Notes: a model not told the origin generated them from the letters alone. A stretch of 64,000 nucleotides of DNA from Carbonactinospora thermoautotrophica (GCF_001543895.1 NZ_JYIJ01000017.1:1-64000); one strand, 5' to 3'; counted from the stretch's first letter, positions 34,175 to 46,040 are shown. Made by a program: numbers and translations.

Positions 34175-35314
34175 ATGGTTACCGTGCGCTTTCTGCACAC
34201 CGCTGACTGGCAGCTCGGGATGACCCGGCACTTCCTGAGCCCCGAGGCCCAGGCCCGCTACACCGACGGTCGGCTGGCCGCGATCCGGGCGCTGGGTCGT
34301 GTCGCCGCGGCCGAGGGGTGCGAGTTCGTCCTGGTCTGCGGCGACGTGTTCGAGTCCAACCAGCTTTCGCCGCAGACGCTGGCTCGCGCGCTGGACGCGA
34401 TGCTAGACATTCCCGTCCCGGTGTACCTGCTGCCTGGCAACCACGATCCCCTGGACGCGGGGACCATCTACCGGACCGCCGAGTTCACCCGGCAGCGTCC
34501 CGGCCACGTCCACGTCCTGGACGCCCCTGGCGTCCATCCCATCCGCGAAGGCGTGGAGATCGTCGCCGCGCCCTGGACCTCCAAACGCCCGCTCACCGAC
34601 TTGGTCGCCGAGCAGGTCGCGGCCCTGGAACCGGCCACGGGCACGATCCGGATCGTCGCCGGCCACGGAGCCGTTGACCGCGGGCATCCGAATCCGAACG
34701 ACCCGTCGCTGATCCGCATCGAGGCGCTGCGCGCCGCCCTCGCCGACGGGCGGGTCCACTACGTGGCGCTGGGCGACCGGCATTCGCGCACCGACGTCGG
34801 CTGCGACGGGCGGGTCTGGTACTCGGGCACCCCGGAGGTGACCGACTACGTGGAGACCGAGCCGGGGGACGTCCTCGTCGTCGACGTGGGCGCGGACCAC
34901 TGCCAGGTGAGGGCGCACCACGTCGGCGCCTGGCGCTTCCTGCGCCGTGAACACCACCTGAACAGCGCCGAGGACGTTCAGGCGCTGGACGCCGAGCTGT
35001 CGGCGCTGCCCGACAAGGAGCGGACCGTGCTCAAGCTGAGCCTGGTCGGCACGCTCACGCTGCGGGAGAAGGCGCGGCTGGACGACCTGCTCGCGAGGCA
35101 CGGCCACCTGTTCGCCGCCCTGGAGGTCTGGGAACGGCGCACCGATCTGGTCACGCGCCCCGACGATGACGACTTCGCCGATCTGGGGTTGTCCGGGTTC
35201 GCCGCGTCGGCGCTCGAAGAGCTGCGCGAGCTCGCCGCGGCTCCTGGTGAGGACAGCCAGGCCGCGCAGGAGGCGCTCGGCCTGCTCTACCGGCTCGCGG
35301 GAGGTGGACGGTGA
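34175..35314 (+). CDS. SbcD/YhaO-like DNA repair exonuclease subunit
   Basis: 379 residues from the ATG at 34175 (GGAGGGG before it). The calcineurin-type phosphoesterase motifs are in order: FLHTADWQLGM (DxH), VLVCGDVFESN (GDxxD/E variant), YLLPGNHDPLDAG (GNHD), RIVAGHGAVD (GH) and YVALGDRHSR (GxxH). This is the Mre11/SbcD/YhaO nuclease fold with two metal ions. Its stop overlaps the next gene's GTG start (GTGA), so it forms an operon and complex with the SbcC/YhaN-like ATPase. A GTG seven codons upstream is an alternative start. Confidence 0.9.
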   Translation: MVTVRFLHTADWQLGMTRHFLSPEAQARYTDGRLAAIRALGRVAAAEGCEFVLVCGDVFESNQLSPQTLARALDAMLDIPVPVYLLPGNHDPLDAGTIYRTAEFTRQRPGHVHVLDAPGVHPIREGVEIVAAPWTSKRPLTDLVAEQVAALEPATGTIRIVAGHGAVDRGHPNPNDPSLIRIEALRAALADGRVHYVALGDRHSRTDVGCDGRVWYSGTPEVTDYVETEPGDVLVVDVGADHCQVRAHHVGAWRFLRREHHLNSAEDVQALDAELSALPDKERTVLKLSLVGTLTLREKARLDDLLARHGHLFAALEVWERRTDLVTRPDDDDFADLGLSGFAASALEELRELAAAPGEDSQAAQEALGLLYRLAGGGR

Positions 35315-38223
35315 GGATCCTGCGCATCCGGCTGCGCAACTACCGGGGCGTGTCCGAGCGGGAGGTCACCTTCGCCGAGAACGGCGTCACGGTCGTCGAG
35401 GGCGGCAACGAGATCGGCAAGACCTCCCTGCTCGAGGCTTTCGACCTGCTGCTGGAGTTCCTCGACAGCTCCCAGCACGAGCGGGTCAGGGCGGTGCGGC
35501 CCACCCACGCGGACGTCGGCCCTGAGGTCGAGGCCGAGATGGTGGCCGGTGAGTACCGCTTCACCTACCGCAAGCGCTGGTACAAGAAGCCGGAGACGGT
35601 GCTGACGATCGTCTCCCCCAAGCATGAGTCGGTGACCGGACGCGAGGCGCACCAGCGCGTCGAGGAGATCCTCGCCAAGACCACCGACCTGAACCTCTGG
35701 AAGGCGCTACGGATTCAACAGAACCAGCCGCTGGAACAGGCCGCGCTCAAGGACAGCGCCACCCTGGGCCGGGCGCTGGAGCTCGCGGCGGGCGGAGCCG
35801 CCGCCGACCCGTCCGCCGAGGGCCAGGGCGTGGGCCTGCTGCAGCGGGCGAGGGCCGAGTACGAGAAGTACTTCACCGCCAAGACCGGCAAGCCGACCGG
35901 CGAGTACGCCCAGGCCAGGCGGGAGCTGGAGGAGGCCGAGGCCGGGTTACGCCGGTGCGCGGAGGAGCTCGAGCGGATTCAGCGCGACATCGAGGAGCAC
36001 GCCCGGCTGGAGGAAGAGCTGGCCAGGATCGCCGCCGAGCGGGAGGAACACGAATCCAGGCTGGGCGAGCTGGAGGCGCGCTGGCGCGACCTGGAGGCGC
36101 TCCGGCAACAGGTCCAAACCCTGGAGGAGAAGGCCAGGAGCGCCCGCCTGGAAGCCGACGCCGCCAAGAAGGCGGCGGAGGAACGCGAGGCCCTGGCCGC
36201 TGACGTCGACCGCCAGGAGGCGGAACTGGCGGGCCTGCGCCGCAGGCTGGAGGAGCAGCGGGCCGAGGCCGGGCGGTCGCACGCGCGGGCGGACGAGGCG
36301 CGGCGCGCCTGCCAGAGCCTGCGAGACCAGGTGAAAGCCATCGACGAGCTGGTGGCGCGGGCCAGCGGGGACGTCGAGTACCTGCGTGACCGCGACGACC
36401 TGGCCCGGCTCCAGGCCCGCCGGGACGGCGTCGCCGCGGCGCTGCGCGGCATCGAGGAAGCCGAGGGCGAGCTGGCCACGATCCGCGTCGACGCCGGGCT
36501 GCTCGAGGAGTTGGACGCGGCCCACGAGGAGGTCGTGCGGGCGCAGGCGAAGTTGGACGCGGCGTCCACCAGCCTGCGGGTGGAGGCACTCGGCCCAGTC
36601 GGCGTCGAGATCGACAGCACCCGCCACGACCTCACCGGCGGGGAAACCCTGGAGCGACCCGTGCTCGGCCCCACCGAGATCACGGTGCCCGGCGCGGTCC
36701 GGATCAGGGTCACCCCCGGCGTCGGCGAGCGGGACCTGCGCCAGGCTCTCGACAGGGCGCGGGAGCGCTACCGGACGCTGTGCGAACGCGGCGGGGTCGC
36801 GGACCTGGCCCAGGCGCGCCAGGAGCTGGAACGGCGGCGCGACGTCGAACAGCGCCTGGCTGCGCACCGGGAGAAGCTCGCCCGCGAACTCGGCGGCCTC
36901 ACCGTCGAGCAGCTCCAGGCCGAGCACGCGCGTCTCACCGCCCGGGTCGGCGAGTACGAGCGGACCCGTCCCGCCCACCCACCGCTGCCGGTCGACCTGG
37001 AAGCCGCCCGCCAAGCCGCCGGCCAGGCGCAAGACCGCGCCCGTGAGCTGCGGGCCGCGCTCGCCGAGGCCGAGGAGACGGCCCGGCGGAGCGAGCAGGC
37101 GGCCGATCAGCGTGAGATGGAGGTACGGCTCGCCGGCCAGCGGATCCACGACGCCGAGCAGCGCCTCGACGAGGCCCGCGAACGCCTACGCACCGCCCGC
37201 GCCAAGGAACCGGACGAGGAACTGGCCGCCCGCGCCGACCAGGCGCAGGTGGCCGCCGCCGAGGCCGACGAGGAGTGGCGGGCCGCCGCCGACGCCTTCC
37301 GCGACGCGGACCCCGACACCGTCCAGGCGCTGCTGGACAACGAACGGGAGCTCGGCAAGCGCCTCGCCGCGCGGATCAGCGCCTGCCGGCAGGACCGGGA
37401 CAAGATCGCCGGACGGCTGGAGGAGGCCGGCGGCGCCCACGAGGCGCTCGACGAGGCACGCACCCGGCACGCGGCCGCCCAGCGGAACCACGACGACGTC
37501 AGGCGGCGCGCCGAAGCCGCCAGCCTGCTGCTGCGTACCCTGACCAAGCACCGCGACGAGGCGCACCGCGCCTACATCGGCCCGTTCCGCGCCGAACTGG
37601 AACGGCTGGGGCGCATCGTCTTCGGCCCCGACCTCGCCCTGGAGATCGGCGACAACCTCCAGATCACGCACCGCACCCTCAACGGGATCACGGTGCCCTT
37701 CAACGAGCTGTCCAGCGGCGCCCGGGAACAGTTGTGCCTGTGCGCCCGGCTCGCCTGCGCCGCGCTCGTGGACGAGCGGGACGGGGTGCCCGTGATCATC
37801 GACGACGCCCTCGGCTACAGCGACCCCGAACGGCTGCGACGGCTGGGGGCGGTCTTCAACGCCGTCGGCCGCCGCTCCCAGGTCATCGTGCTCACCTGCA
37901 CCCCGGAGCGGTACCGCACGATAGGTTCCGCCACGGTGGTCCCCCTGCGGCCCTCCTCGGCACACCCCGCGCCCGAGCCCGACCTCGCCCCGGCCGTGCC
38001 TCCCGTGCCGGGAGACGGGCGGGCGCGGCCGGATGACCACGCCGCGGAGATCATCCTGGCCTGCCTGCGGGAGGCGAGAACCCCGCTGGGCAAGTCCGAG
38101 ATCCTCACCCGCACCGGGCTGGACCCTGACCTCTGGTCCGCCGCCATCCGCGCCCTGCGCGACTCCGGCAAGATCCGGCAGATCGGCGAACGCCGAGGAG
38201 CCGCCTACCAGGCGATTTCTTAA
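35311..38223 (+). CDS. SbcC/YhaN-like SMC-type ATPase with C-terminal winged helix
   Basis: 970 residues. Walker A is GGNEIGKT at 31-38. Long coiled coils cover ~190-440 and ~480-760. The C-terminal ATPase half has ELSSGAREQLCLCARLA (signature) and PVIIDDALGYSDPERLRR (Walker B and D-loop) near 830. The N-E-x-G-K Walker A and SSGAREQL signature recall YhaN more than classical SbcC, and I see no CxxC zinc hook. The last ~65 residues (EIILACLREARTPLGKSEIL, then LWSAAIRALRDSGKIRQIGE) form a separate winged-helix-like domain not usual in this family. With the overlapping nuclease it should act on DNA ends; a nucleic-acid sensing or defence role is possible but unproven. Confidence 0.88.
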   Translation: MRILRIRLRNYRGVSEREVTFAENGVTVVEGGNEIGKTSLLEAFDLLLEFLDSSQHERVRAVRPTHADVGPEVEAEMVAGEYRFTYRKRWYKKPETVLTIVSPKHESVTGREAHQRVEEILAKTTDLNLWKALRIQQNQPLEQAALKDSATLGRALELAAGGAAADPSAEGQGVGLLQRARAEYEKYFTAKTGKPTGEYAQARRELEEAEAGLRRCAEELERIQRDIEEHARLEEELARIAAEREEHESRLGELEARWRDLEALRQQVQTLEEKARSARLEADAAKKAAEEREALAADVDRQEAELAGLRRRLEEQRAEAGRSHARADEARRACQSLRDQVKAIDELVARASGDVEYLRDRDDLARLQARRDGVAAALRGIEEAEGELATIRVDAGLLEELDAAHEEVVRAQAKLDAASTSLRVEALGPVGVEIDSTRHDLTGGETLERPVLGPTEITVPGAVRIRVTPGVGERDLRQALDRARERYRTLCERGGVADLAQARQELERRRDVEQRLAAHREKLARELGGLTVEQLQAEHARLTARVGEYERTRPAHPPLPVDLEAARQAAGQAQDRARELRAALAEAEETARRSEQAADQREMEVRLAGQRIHDAEQRLDEARERLRTARAKEPDEELAARADQAQVAAAEADEEWRAAADAFRDADPDTVQALLDNERELGKRLAARISACRQDRDKIAGRLEEAGGAHEALDEARTRHAAAQRNHDDVRRRAEAASLLLRTLTKHRDEAHRAYIGPFRAELERLGRIVFGPDLALEIGDNLQITHRTLNGITVPFNELSSGAREQLCLCARLACAALVDERDGVPVIIDDALGYSDPERLRRLGAVFNAVGRRSQVIVLTCTPERYRTIGSATVVPLRPSSAHPAPEPDLAPAVPPVPGDGRARPDDHAAEIILACLREARTPLGKSEILTRTGLDPDLWSAAIRALRDSGKIRQIGERRGAAYQAIS

Positions 38224-38263
38224 GAGCCTGTTCGGATCAGGAAGCCCACCAGGCGAGGACGGC

Positions 38264-38296
38264 GAGGCCGGAGACCGCATCGCGGTCTCCGGCCTC
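38264..38296 (-). repeat. Hairpin that matches the tRNA-Lys 3' flank
   Basis: A perfect 15-bp stem (38264-38278 with 38282-38296) and a 3-base loop. It has the same length, loop size and offset from the tRNA 3' sequence as the hairpin at 57396-57428, with compensated base changes in the stem. It is best read as the original downstream hairpin of tRNA-Lys, displaced by integration. Confidence 0.7.
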
Positions 38297-38302
38297 TGCG
38301 CC

Positions 38303-38324
38303 GTGGTGCGCCGCCAGGGACTCG
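38303..38324 (-). other. Putative attachment site: duplicated 3' end of tRNA-Lys
   Basis: These 22 bases are identical to 57435-57456, which cover the CCA end, acceptor 3' strand and part of the T-arm of tRNA-Lys. The identity stops at 38325. No other part of a tRNA follows, so this is a tRNA end without a tRNA gene, as left by tyrosine-recombinase integration. It would mark the left border of a ~19.1-kb island. Confidence 0.75.
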
Positions 38325-38351
38325 CGACGGATGCACCCGCGCGGAGCAGGG

Positions 38352-40706
<2,355 letters not shown>

Positions 40707-40818
40707 GATCCTGATCCGCCTTCTCGCTGAGTCTCGGGGTGCATTGTGCAGGTGGAGCCGGCCGGTGTGGTGCTCATGCCGCTTGTCGCGGCGGCGTGGA
40801 GGTCCACGGCGGTGCGCC

Positions 40819-40925
40819 TCCCGGGTGCGGCTGGATCTCGGCGGGATCGGCAAGGGGTCCGCCGCCGACCTGGTCACCGAGGAGATGATCGCGGACTGCG
40901 CGGCCTCGTGCTCCCGGGCGTTCGC
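40819..40925 (+). pseudogene. Remnant of an ApbE-type FAD:protein FMN transferase gene
   Basis: In one frame the plus strand reads [20 protein letters not shown] and then EMIADCAA. This is the central signature of ApbE (L-D-L-G-G-I-x-K-G-x-x-A-D). Neither the N-terminal part nor the GGD-containing C-terminal part is present in any frame nearby. It lies in the 268-base gap between Tex and the monooxygenase; the rest of that gap shows nothing else. It is a fragment too short to function. Confidence 0.5.
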
Positions 40926-40974
40926 CGACCGGTCGCGCACGGCTGCTCCTGCTGGCGGTGCCCCGGCGTGGGCG

Positions 40975-42063
40975 TCAGGTGCCGGCCAGGGCGGTGGCCC
41001 GGTCGGCGGTGAGCTGGTCGGCGAGCCAGGCGGCGTCGTCCTTGACGAACCCGAGCAGCGCGGAACCGCGGGTGTGCTGCCACGGCAGCCCGAGGAAGTA
41101 CAGGCCGGGAACGTCGGTCACGCCGCGCCGGTGCACGACGCGACCGTCGACCACCGCGGGCGGTGCGTCGATCCAGGAGTAGTCCGACCGGAACCCGGTG
41201 GCCCACACGACGGTGCCGACCTCCAAGGCGGTGCCGTCGGCGAACCGGATGGTGCGTTCGTGGGCGTCCACCACCCGCGGTCGAACCGTGATGCCGCGGC
41301 CGCGGAGCCGGCGCCAGCTGGTCCCGATGACGAGCTCGCCGCGGGCGCGGACCCGGCGGGCGATGCGGGAGTCGGCGGGCTTGTCCATCAGTCCGAGGCG
41401 GGTGAACCACCAGAACAGGTCCCGGCCGAGCAGGCGCTGGGGCAGCATCAGCGGCCGGGTGCCGACGGCGACCGTCACCGGGCGGGTCGCGGCCAGCTCC
41501 TCGGCGATCTGCAGGCCGGAGTTGCCGGCGCCCACGACCAGCACCGGGCCGTCAGGAAGGTCGTGTGAGTTGCGGTACTGGGCGCTGTGCACCTGCATGA
41601 CGGCATCGTCGAGCGCGGCGCCGACGGCCGGGATGTGCGGTGCCAGGCCCGTGGCTACGACGACCTGCCGGGCCAGCAGCGTCCCGGTCGAGGTCGCGAC
41701 CGCGAAGAGGTCACCGGCGCGCCGCAGCCGGGTGACGCGGGTGTTCAGCCGGACCGGGAGCTCGAATGAGGCGGCGTACGCCTGCAGGTAGTCGGCGACC
41801 TGGTCCTTGGTGGGGTAGGTCCCGGCCGGGGCGGGGAACGGCATGCCGGGTAGGGCGTCGTACTCGGCCGGGGTGAACAAGGTGAGCGAGTCCCACCGGG
41901 ACCGCCACACGTGCCCGACCTGCGGGCCGGCGTCCAGCACGACGAACCGGACCTGGCGCTGTGCCAGGTGCCAGGCGATGGCCAGACCTGCCTGCCCGGC
42001 GCCGATGACGATGACATCCAGGGCCTGATGGTGGTCTGTGGCGTGAGCGGTGTCGGGGCGCAT
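40975..42063 (-). CDS. FAD-dependent NAD(P)-binding monooxygenase/oxidoreductase (CzcO-like)
   Basis: 362 residues. FAD site [20 protein letters not shown] at the N-terminus; NAD(P) site [20 protein letters not shown] mid-protein; [10 protein letters not shown] near residue 295, the usual ATG motif. [20 protein letters not shown] after the first site is typical of the flavin-containing monooxygenase/CzcO-like group. The substrate is unknown. The ATG at 42063 has GGAAGG upstream. It follows the DJ-1/PfpI gene by 24 bases on the same strand, so the two are likely co-transcribed. Confidence 0.9.
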   Translation of the reverse strand: MRPDTAHATDHHQALDVIVIGAGQAGLAIAWHLAQRQVRFVVLDAGPQVGHVWRSRWDSLTLFTPAEYDALPGMPFPAPAGTYPTKDQVADYLQAYAASFELPVRLNTRVTRLRRAGDLFAVATSTGTLLARQVVVATGLAPHIPAVGAALDDAVMQVHSAQYRNSHDLPDGPVLVVGAGNSGLQIAEELAATRPVTVAVGTRPLMLPQRLLGRDLFWWFTRLGLMDKPADSRIARRVRARGELVIGTSWRRLRGRGITVRPRVVDAHERTIRFADGTALEVGTVVWATGFRSDYSWIDAPPAVVDGRVVHRRGVTDVPGLYFLGLPWQHTRGSALLGFVKDDAAWLADQLTADRATALAGT

Positions 42064-42087
42064 CAGGGTTTCCTTCCGCGAGTCGGG

Positions 42088-42729
42088 TCAGCGGCCGAGG
42101 AGGATGTGGTCGCTGTTGGCCCGCAGCGCCTCGACGATGGGCTGTGGCGCTTGGGCGGGTGACCCTGCGGCGTAGGGCGGCTGCGGGTCGTACTCGATGC
42201 CGAGCTGGATCGCTTGCGCGGCCGCGTCACCGGCGATCTGCCCGCTCAAGGCGAGCGCCATGTCGATGCCGGCCGACACACCGGCGGCGGTGACGTACTT
42301 GCCGTCGAAGACGACCCGCTCAGCTGCCGGGACTGCGCCGAATGCCGGCAGCTGATCGGTCGCGAGCCAGTGCGACGTCGCTCGCCGGCCGGTCAACAGC
42401 CCGGCGGCCGCCAGGATGAGGGACCCGGTGCATACCGAGGTGGTCCAGGTGCTGGTGGCGTCTGCGGTTCGCAGCCACTGGTGCACCGGGCCGTCGGTCA
42501 TGTGCGCGGTCTGGCCGAACCCGCCGGGCACCACGACGATGTCCGGGTGTGGTACGTCGGCGAGGGTCGCGTCCGCGACCAGCGCGAGACGGCCGGTGTC
42601 CGTGCGAACCGGGCCGACGCGTTCCCCGACGAAAATGGTCTGCGCGTTGGGTAGGCGGCTGAGGACCTCGTACGGGCCGATGACGTCCAGGGCGGTGAGG
42701 TTCTCGAACAGCAAGATCGCGATCTGCAT
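42088..42729 (-). CDS. DJ-1/PfpI family protein (isonitrile hydratase-like)
   Basis: 213 residues. ILLFENLTALDVIGPYEVLS, DIVVVPGGFGQTAHMTD and TSVCTGSLILAAAGLL show the class I amidotransferase-like fold with the nucleophile-elbow cysteine in SVCTGS. TSHW and the AGVSAGIDMALALSGQIAG segment resemble isonitrile hydratase InhA and the sensor domain of GlxA regulators. It has no DNA-binding domain. Activity could be hydratase, deglycase or none. The ATG at 42729 follows GAGGAGCC. Confidence 0.88.
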   Translation of the reverse strand: MQIAILLFENLTALDVIGPYEVLSRLPNAQTIFVGERVGPVRTDTGRLALVADATLADVPHPDIVVVPGGFGQTAHMTDGPVHQWLRTADATSTWTTSVCTGSLILAAAGLLTGRRATSHWLATDQLPAFGAVPAAERVVFDGKYVTAAGVSAGIDMALALSGQIAGDAAAQAIQLGIEYDPQPPYAAGSPAQAPQPIVEALRANSDHILLGR

Positions 42730-42738
42730 GGTGGCTCC

Positions 42739-43173
42739 TCATGGTTGGTCGTGGTCGACGGGTCGGTTCGTCGGCGGGCTGGGTGGCGAGGTCGGGGCGC
42801 GCCCGTCGCTCGTCAGGTCCGGGCCGGCGTCCGCGATGCGGCGGCGCACCTCGTCCCAGTTGACGGGCGACTGGGCCGCCGACGTGGTCCAAAAGTGGCC
42901 GGCAGCAGCCAGGGGCGCAGCAGCGGTTTCGCCAAGTGGCGTGGACCGGTCCGCGCAAACCGCAGCAGGTCAGCGCGGGACGTCCCCGCCGGCACCGTCC
43001 AGGACGCCAGCTCAGGGGTGTTGCGTCCCCGGGGCGTAGCAGGGGCCTGCTCGAGCCGGGGTCGGCTGCGCTGGACCCATGACGTGAGGTGCGGCAGGCC
43101 CTGTGATGCGCGCAGCGGCAGTCCAACGGCGAGCACTGTGCAGTGCTACCTCGGCGTCCGGCGGCGTGCTCAT
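42739..43173 (-). pseudogene. Possible degenerate gene, function unknown
   Basis: The gap 42730-43270 has no intact ORF with family features. On the minus strand, protein-like pieces lie in two frames: MSTPPDAEVALHS from the ATG at 43173, PRGRNTPELASWTVPAGTSR with RADLLRFARTGPRHLAKPLL in a second frame, then SPVNWDEVRRRIADAGPDL back in the first frame to a TGA at 42739. Start and stop share a frame, so two compensating indels would restore ~144 residues. I do not recognise the product. A motif like the island operator (43228-43241) lies upstream. Confidence 0.3.
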
Positions 43174-43227
43174 GGTCGTCCAGTCGGTCACACCCGAGAC
43201 GCTAGGACGACGGCGCGGTGCTCACAC

Positions 43228-43241
43228 TGGCGAAATCGCCA
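43228..43241. promoter_or_regulatory. Palindromic copy of the island operator motif
   Basis: TGGCGAAATCGCCA is a near-perfect dyad and matches the left half (GGCGAnnTC) of the three longer sites at 46022, 46607 and 50025. It lies 30 bases beyond the LAL regulator's stop and 55 bases upstream of the degenerate minus-strand ORF. A TAGCGT box lies downstream in that direction. Confidence 0.5.
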
Positions 43242-43270
43242 GGTTCTGCTGGGCAGACGTGCGGGCTGCC

Positions 43271-45988
43271 TCAGTCGAAGGGCAGGCGGGCCAGCTCAGC
43301 GCGCGAGCTCACTCCGAGCTTCGCGAACACGTTCCGCAGGTGGAAGTCGATGGTGCGGGGGCTCAGGTACAGCTGGGCCGCCACGTCGCGGTTGGACATG
43401 CCTTGGGCGACGAGTCGGGCGACCTGCAGTTCCTGCGGGGTCAGGCCGGTGAGCGCCGACGGATCGCGCCGGCGGGCGGTCTCTCCTGACGCGCGCAACT
43501 CCTGGCTCGCACGCTCCGCCCACGGGGCCGCGCCCAGGTCCTCGAAGATCTCCAGCGCGGCCCGCAGATGCGCGCGGGCGTCCACGCGGCGCCGGGCGCG
43601 GCGCAGGAACTCGCCGTACGCCAGCTCGGTTCGGGCCCGGTCCGGGGTGCGCCGCGAGTAGGCGTGGTGCGCGAGGGCCTGCTCGAAGTGCCGTTCTGCG
43701 GCGTCGCCACCGGTGAGCAGGGCGCGGCCGTGCGCCACGGCTGCGGCGGCCCATGCCGACCCGGTGGCTGCGGCGAAGCCGTCCAGCTCGTCCGTCCAGG
43801 CCCTGGCGGTGTCGCGCTGGCCGGCGCGGACCGCGGCGTCGATCCGGTCGATCGCGGCCAGGTGCTGAAGCATCGGGTGCGCGATCTGTTCCAGGTGGTG
43901 GAACGCGGTCGCGGGCTGGGCGGCGGCGCGCAGGCCCTTGGCCCAGTGCAGCATGTCCGGGAGGAGGTTCTCCAGGACGCCGACCGGGTGGGCGGCGGCG
44001 ACCTGCTCGGCCGCGGCGAGGTGCCCGTCGAACGTGTCCTCCCCGCGCAGGGCCGCGGTGAGCGCCAGCAGGCTCAGCGGGAGTACCGCGAGCCCCGGCT
44101 GCCCGCTGCCCTCGGCCAGCGGTAGGGCTTCGGACGCGCCGGCGCTGGCGGCGGTCCAGCGGCCGGTGGCGATCTCGATGAAGCCGCGCCGGGTCAGGGA
44201 GTACAGGATCAAGACCAGCGCCCCGGTGTCACGTGCCCGGGACAGCAGGAGGGTGTGGTAGCGCAGGGCCAGGTCGTCCTCGCCCAGGTGCAGCGCGGCG
44301 ATGCCCAGGTTCGGCAGCAGGGCCTGGTCGTCCTCGTCGCAAGACTCCGCGACGGCGAACGTGTCCCGCAGGACGGACGCCGCCTGGGCCCAGTCCCCGC
44401 GCGTGACGTGGTCGAGCCCGGCAAGGAGCCCGGCGAAGGCCCGGCGGCGCGGCGGGTCGGACTCGTCCGCGGGCGGGACCAGGCCGACCGGGTCGATAGC
44501 GACGCCGGAGCTCGCGCCGAACGAGGCGAGAGCGGTGGCGAACATCGCCATCTCCCGGGCCCGGTCGGCGTCGTGCGGCGCGACCTCCGCCGCGGCCTGC
44601 AGGATCATGCGGTGACCGACGTGCACCGAGCCGGTGTTCCACTCGATGCGGGCCCTGAGCCGGGCGATGTCCGCGCGCAGCCCCGGATCGCCGGCGTACA
44701 CCCGGGCCGCGTCTGCCAGCACGCGGGCCCGGCCCGGCTGGGCGGCCAGCCACGCCGCGACGGCGGCGGCGTACAGACGCTGCGCGCGGGCTTCCCCCGG
44801 GGGGGTCAGCTCGGCGGCCCGCTCCCAGGCGGAGGCCGCGGCTTCGAGGCCGCCGCGGCCCCGGGCCCGCTCGGCGGCCCGGTCGAGCTCCTCCACGACG
44901 GCCTCGTCGGGCTCCTCGACCGACGCCGCGCGGTGCCAAGCGCGCCGGTCGGCGTCCTCGTCGCCGACGAGCACATCCGCCAGGGCGCGGTGGGCGCGGC
45001 GCCGTTCGAAGCTGGTCGCGGCGCCGTACACGGCGGAGCGGACCAGCGGGTGCCGCAGCTCGAGCGTGGAGCCGATCACCCGTAGCAGCCCGGACCGTTC
45101 AACCGCGTGGAGCGCCTCGTCGTCGGCGCCGAGCGCCGCGGCGGCCTGGCGGACGGTCGCGACGCGGGCGGAGTCGTCGGCGGCCGCGACCAGCAGCAGC
45201 GCCTGCGCGGGCTCGGGGAGGCGGCGGTACCGGTCCAGGAACGCTCGTTCGACGCCCTCGGTCACCGGCAGCTGGGCGGGGAGCGGCGCCTGCCCGCCGA
45301 GTTGATCGGCCGACAGCGCCTCGGCGAGTTCGACGAGGGCGAGCGGGTTGCCGCCGGTGCTGCGCACCAGCCGGTCGCTGACCTCGGCGGGCACCGGCAC
45401 CCCGGCCCGGTCGGTGAGCAGCGCCGCGGCGGCGTCCCGGTCGATGCCGCCGAGCGTGATGCTGGGCAGGTCACCGCTGTCGAACCGGCGCACGTCGCCC
45501 TCCCGGGCCGCGAACAGCATCGCCACCCGCTCGACCTGCAGCCGCCGCGCGACGAACAGCAGCGCCGCCGCTGACGCGTCGTCAAGCCAGTGGGCGTCGT
45601 CAACCACGGCCAGCACCGGCGCCTGTTCCGCGGTCTCGGCCAGCAGGCTCAGCGCCGCCAGGAACACCAAGAAGCGGTCCCCGTCGCCCTCTTCCTCACC
45701 GAACACGGCCCGCAGCGCCCGCGCTTGAGGGGCCGGCAGCCGGTCCGCGTGACGCATCGCCGGCCGCAGCAGGCGCTGTAGCGCCGCGAACGCCAACGGC
45801 GACTCCGACTCGATGCCCGACGTGCGCAGGACCAGCATGCCCTCGGCGCGGGCCACCGCATCGGCCAGCAGCGCCGACTTGCCCACCCCCGGCTGGCCCC
45901 GCAGCACCAAAGCGCCACCGCGAGACGCCCACGCCTCCTCGAGCAGCGCCGCGACGACGGCGCGCTCTGTGTCGCGACCCTGAAGCAT
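43271..45988 (-). CDS. Large ATP-binding LuxR-family (LAL) transcriptional regulator
   Basis: 905 residues. Walker A GQPGVGKS at 31-38, Walker B VLAVVDDAHWLDD near 125, a long helical TPR-like middle, and a C-terminal LuxR helix-turn-helix (LTPQELQVARLVAQGMSNRD, then YLSPRTIDFHLRNVFAKLGV). LAL proteins are MalT-like activators whose ligand is sensed by the middle region. It is divergent from the CopZ-like gene, with the conserved motif 46022-46040 between them, 33 bases upstream of its own start. It is the only regulator next to the metal/ABC genes, so it is the best candidate to bind that motif. Confidence 0.92.
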   Translation of the reverse strand: MLQGRDTERAVVAALLEEAWASRGGALVLRGQPGVGKSALLADAVARAEGMLVLRTSGIESESPLAFAALQRLLRPAMRHADRLPAPQARALRAVFGEEEGDGDRFLVFLAALSLLAETAEQAPVLAVVDDAHWLDDASAAALLFVARRLQVERVAMLFAAREGDVRRFDSGDLPSITLGGIDRDAAAALLTDRAGVPVPAEVSDRLVRSTGGNPLALVELAEALSADQLGGQAPLPAQLPVTEGVERAFLDRYRRLPEPAQALLLVAAADDSARVATVRQAAAALGADDEALHAVERSGLLRVIGSTLELRHPLVRSAVYGAATSFERRRAHRALADVLVGDEDADRRAWHRAASVEEPDEAVVEELDRAAERARGRGGLEAAASAWERAAELTPPGEARAQRLYAAAVAAWLAAQPGRARVLADAARVYAGDPGLRADIARLRARIEWNTGSVHVGHRMILQAAAEVAPHDADRAREMAMFATALASFGASSGVAIDPVGLVPPADESDPPRRRAFAGLLAGLDHVTRGDWAQAASVLRDTFAVAESCDEDDQALLPNLGIAALHLGEDDLALRYHTLLLSRARDTGALVLILYSLTRRGFIEIATGRWTAASAGASEALPLAEGSGQPGLAVLPLSLLALTAALRGEDTFDGHLAAAEQVAAAHPVGVLENLLPDMLHWAKGLRAAAQPATAFHHLEQIAHPMLQHLAAIDRIDAAVRAGQRDTARAWTDELDGFAAATGSAWAAAAVAHGRALLTGGDAAERHFEQALAHHAYSRRTPDRARTELAYGEFLRRARRRVDARAHLRAALEIFEDLGAAPWAERASQELRASGETARRRDPSALTGLTPQELQVARLVAQGMSNRDVAAQLYLSPRTIDFHLRNVFAKLGVSSRAELARLPFD

Positions 45989-46021
45989 CCGGCAAGCCTA
46001 GCCAGGCGCGGCCACCAACCT

Positions 46022-46040
46022 GGCGAAATCACCGGCGCGA
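46022..46040 (+). promoter_or_regulatory. Conserved island operator, copy between LAL regulator and CopZ
   Basis: GGCGAAATCACCGGCGCGA. Matches the copies at 46607 and 50025 in 17 of 19 positions, differing only at the two spacer bases after GGCGA. A TCGAGT box begins 42 bases after the motif start, the same offset as the -10-like boxes of the other two copies. Confidence 0.65.

Noticed and set aside
38303-38324. A second tRNA-Lys gene.
   Set aside because: Only the 3' end is present; no anticodon arm or D-arm follows, so it is a duplicated end, not a gene.
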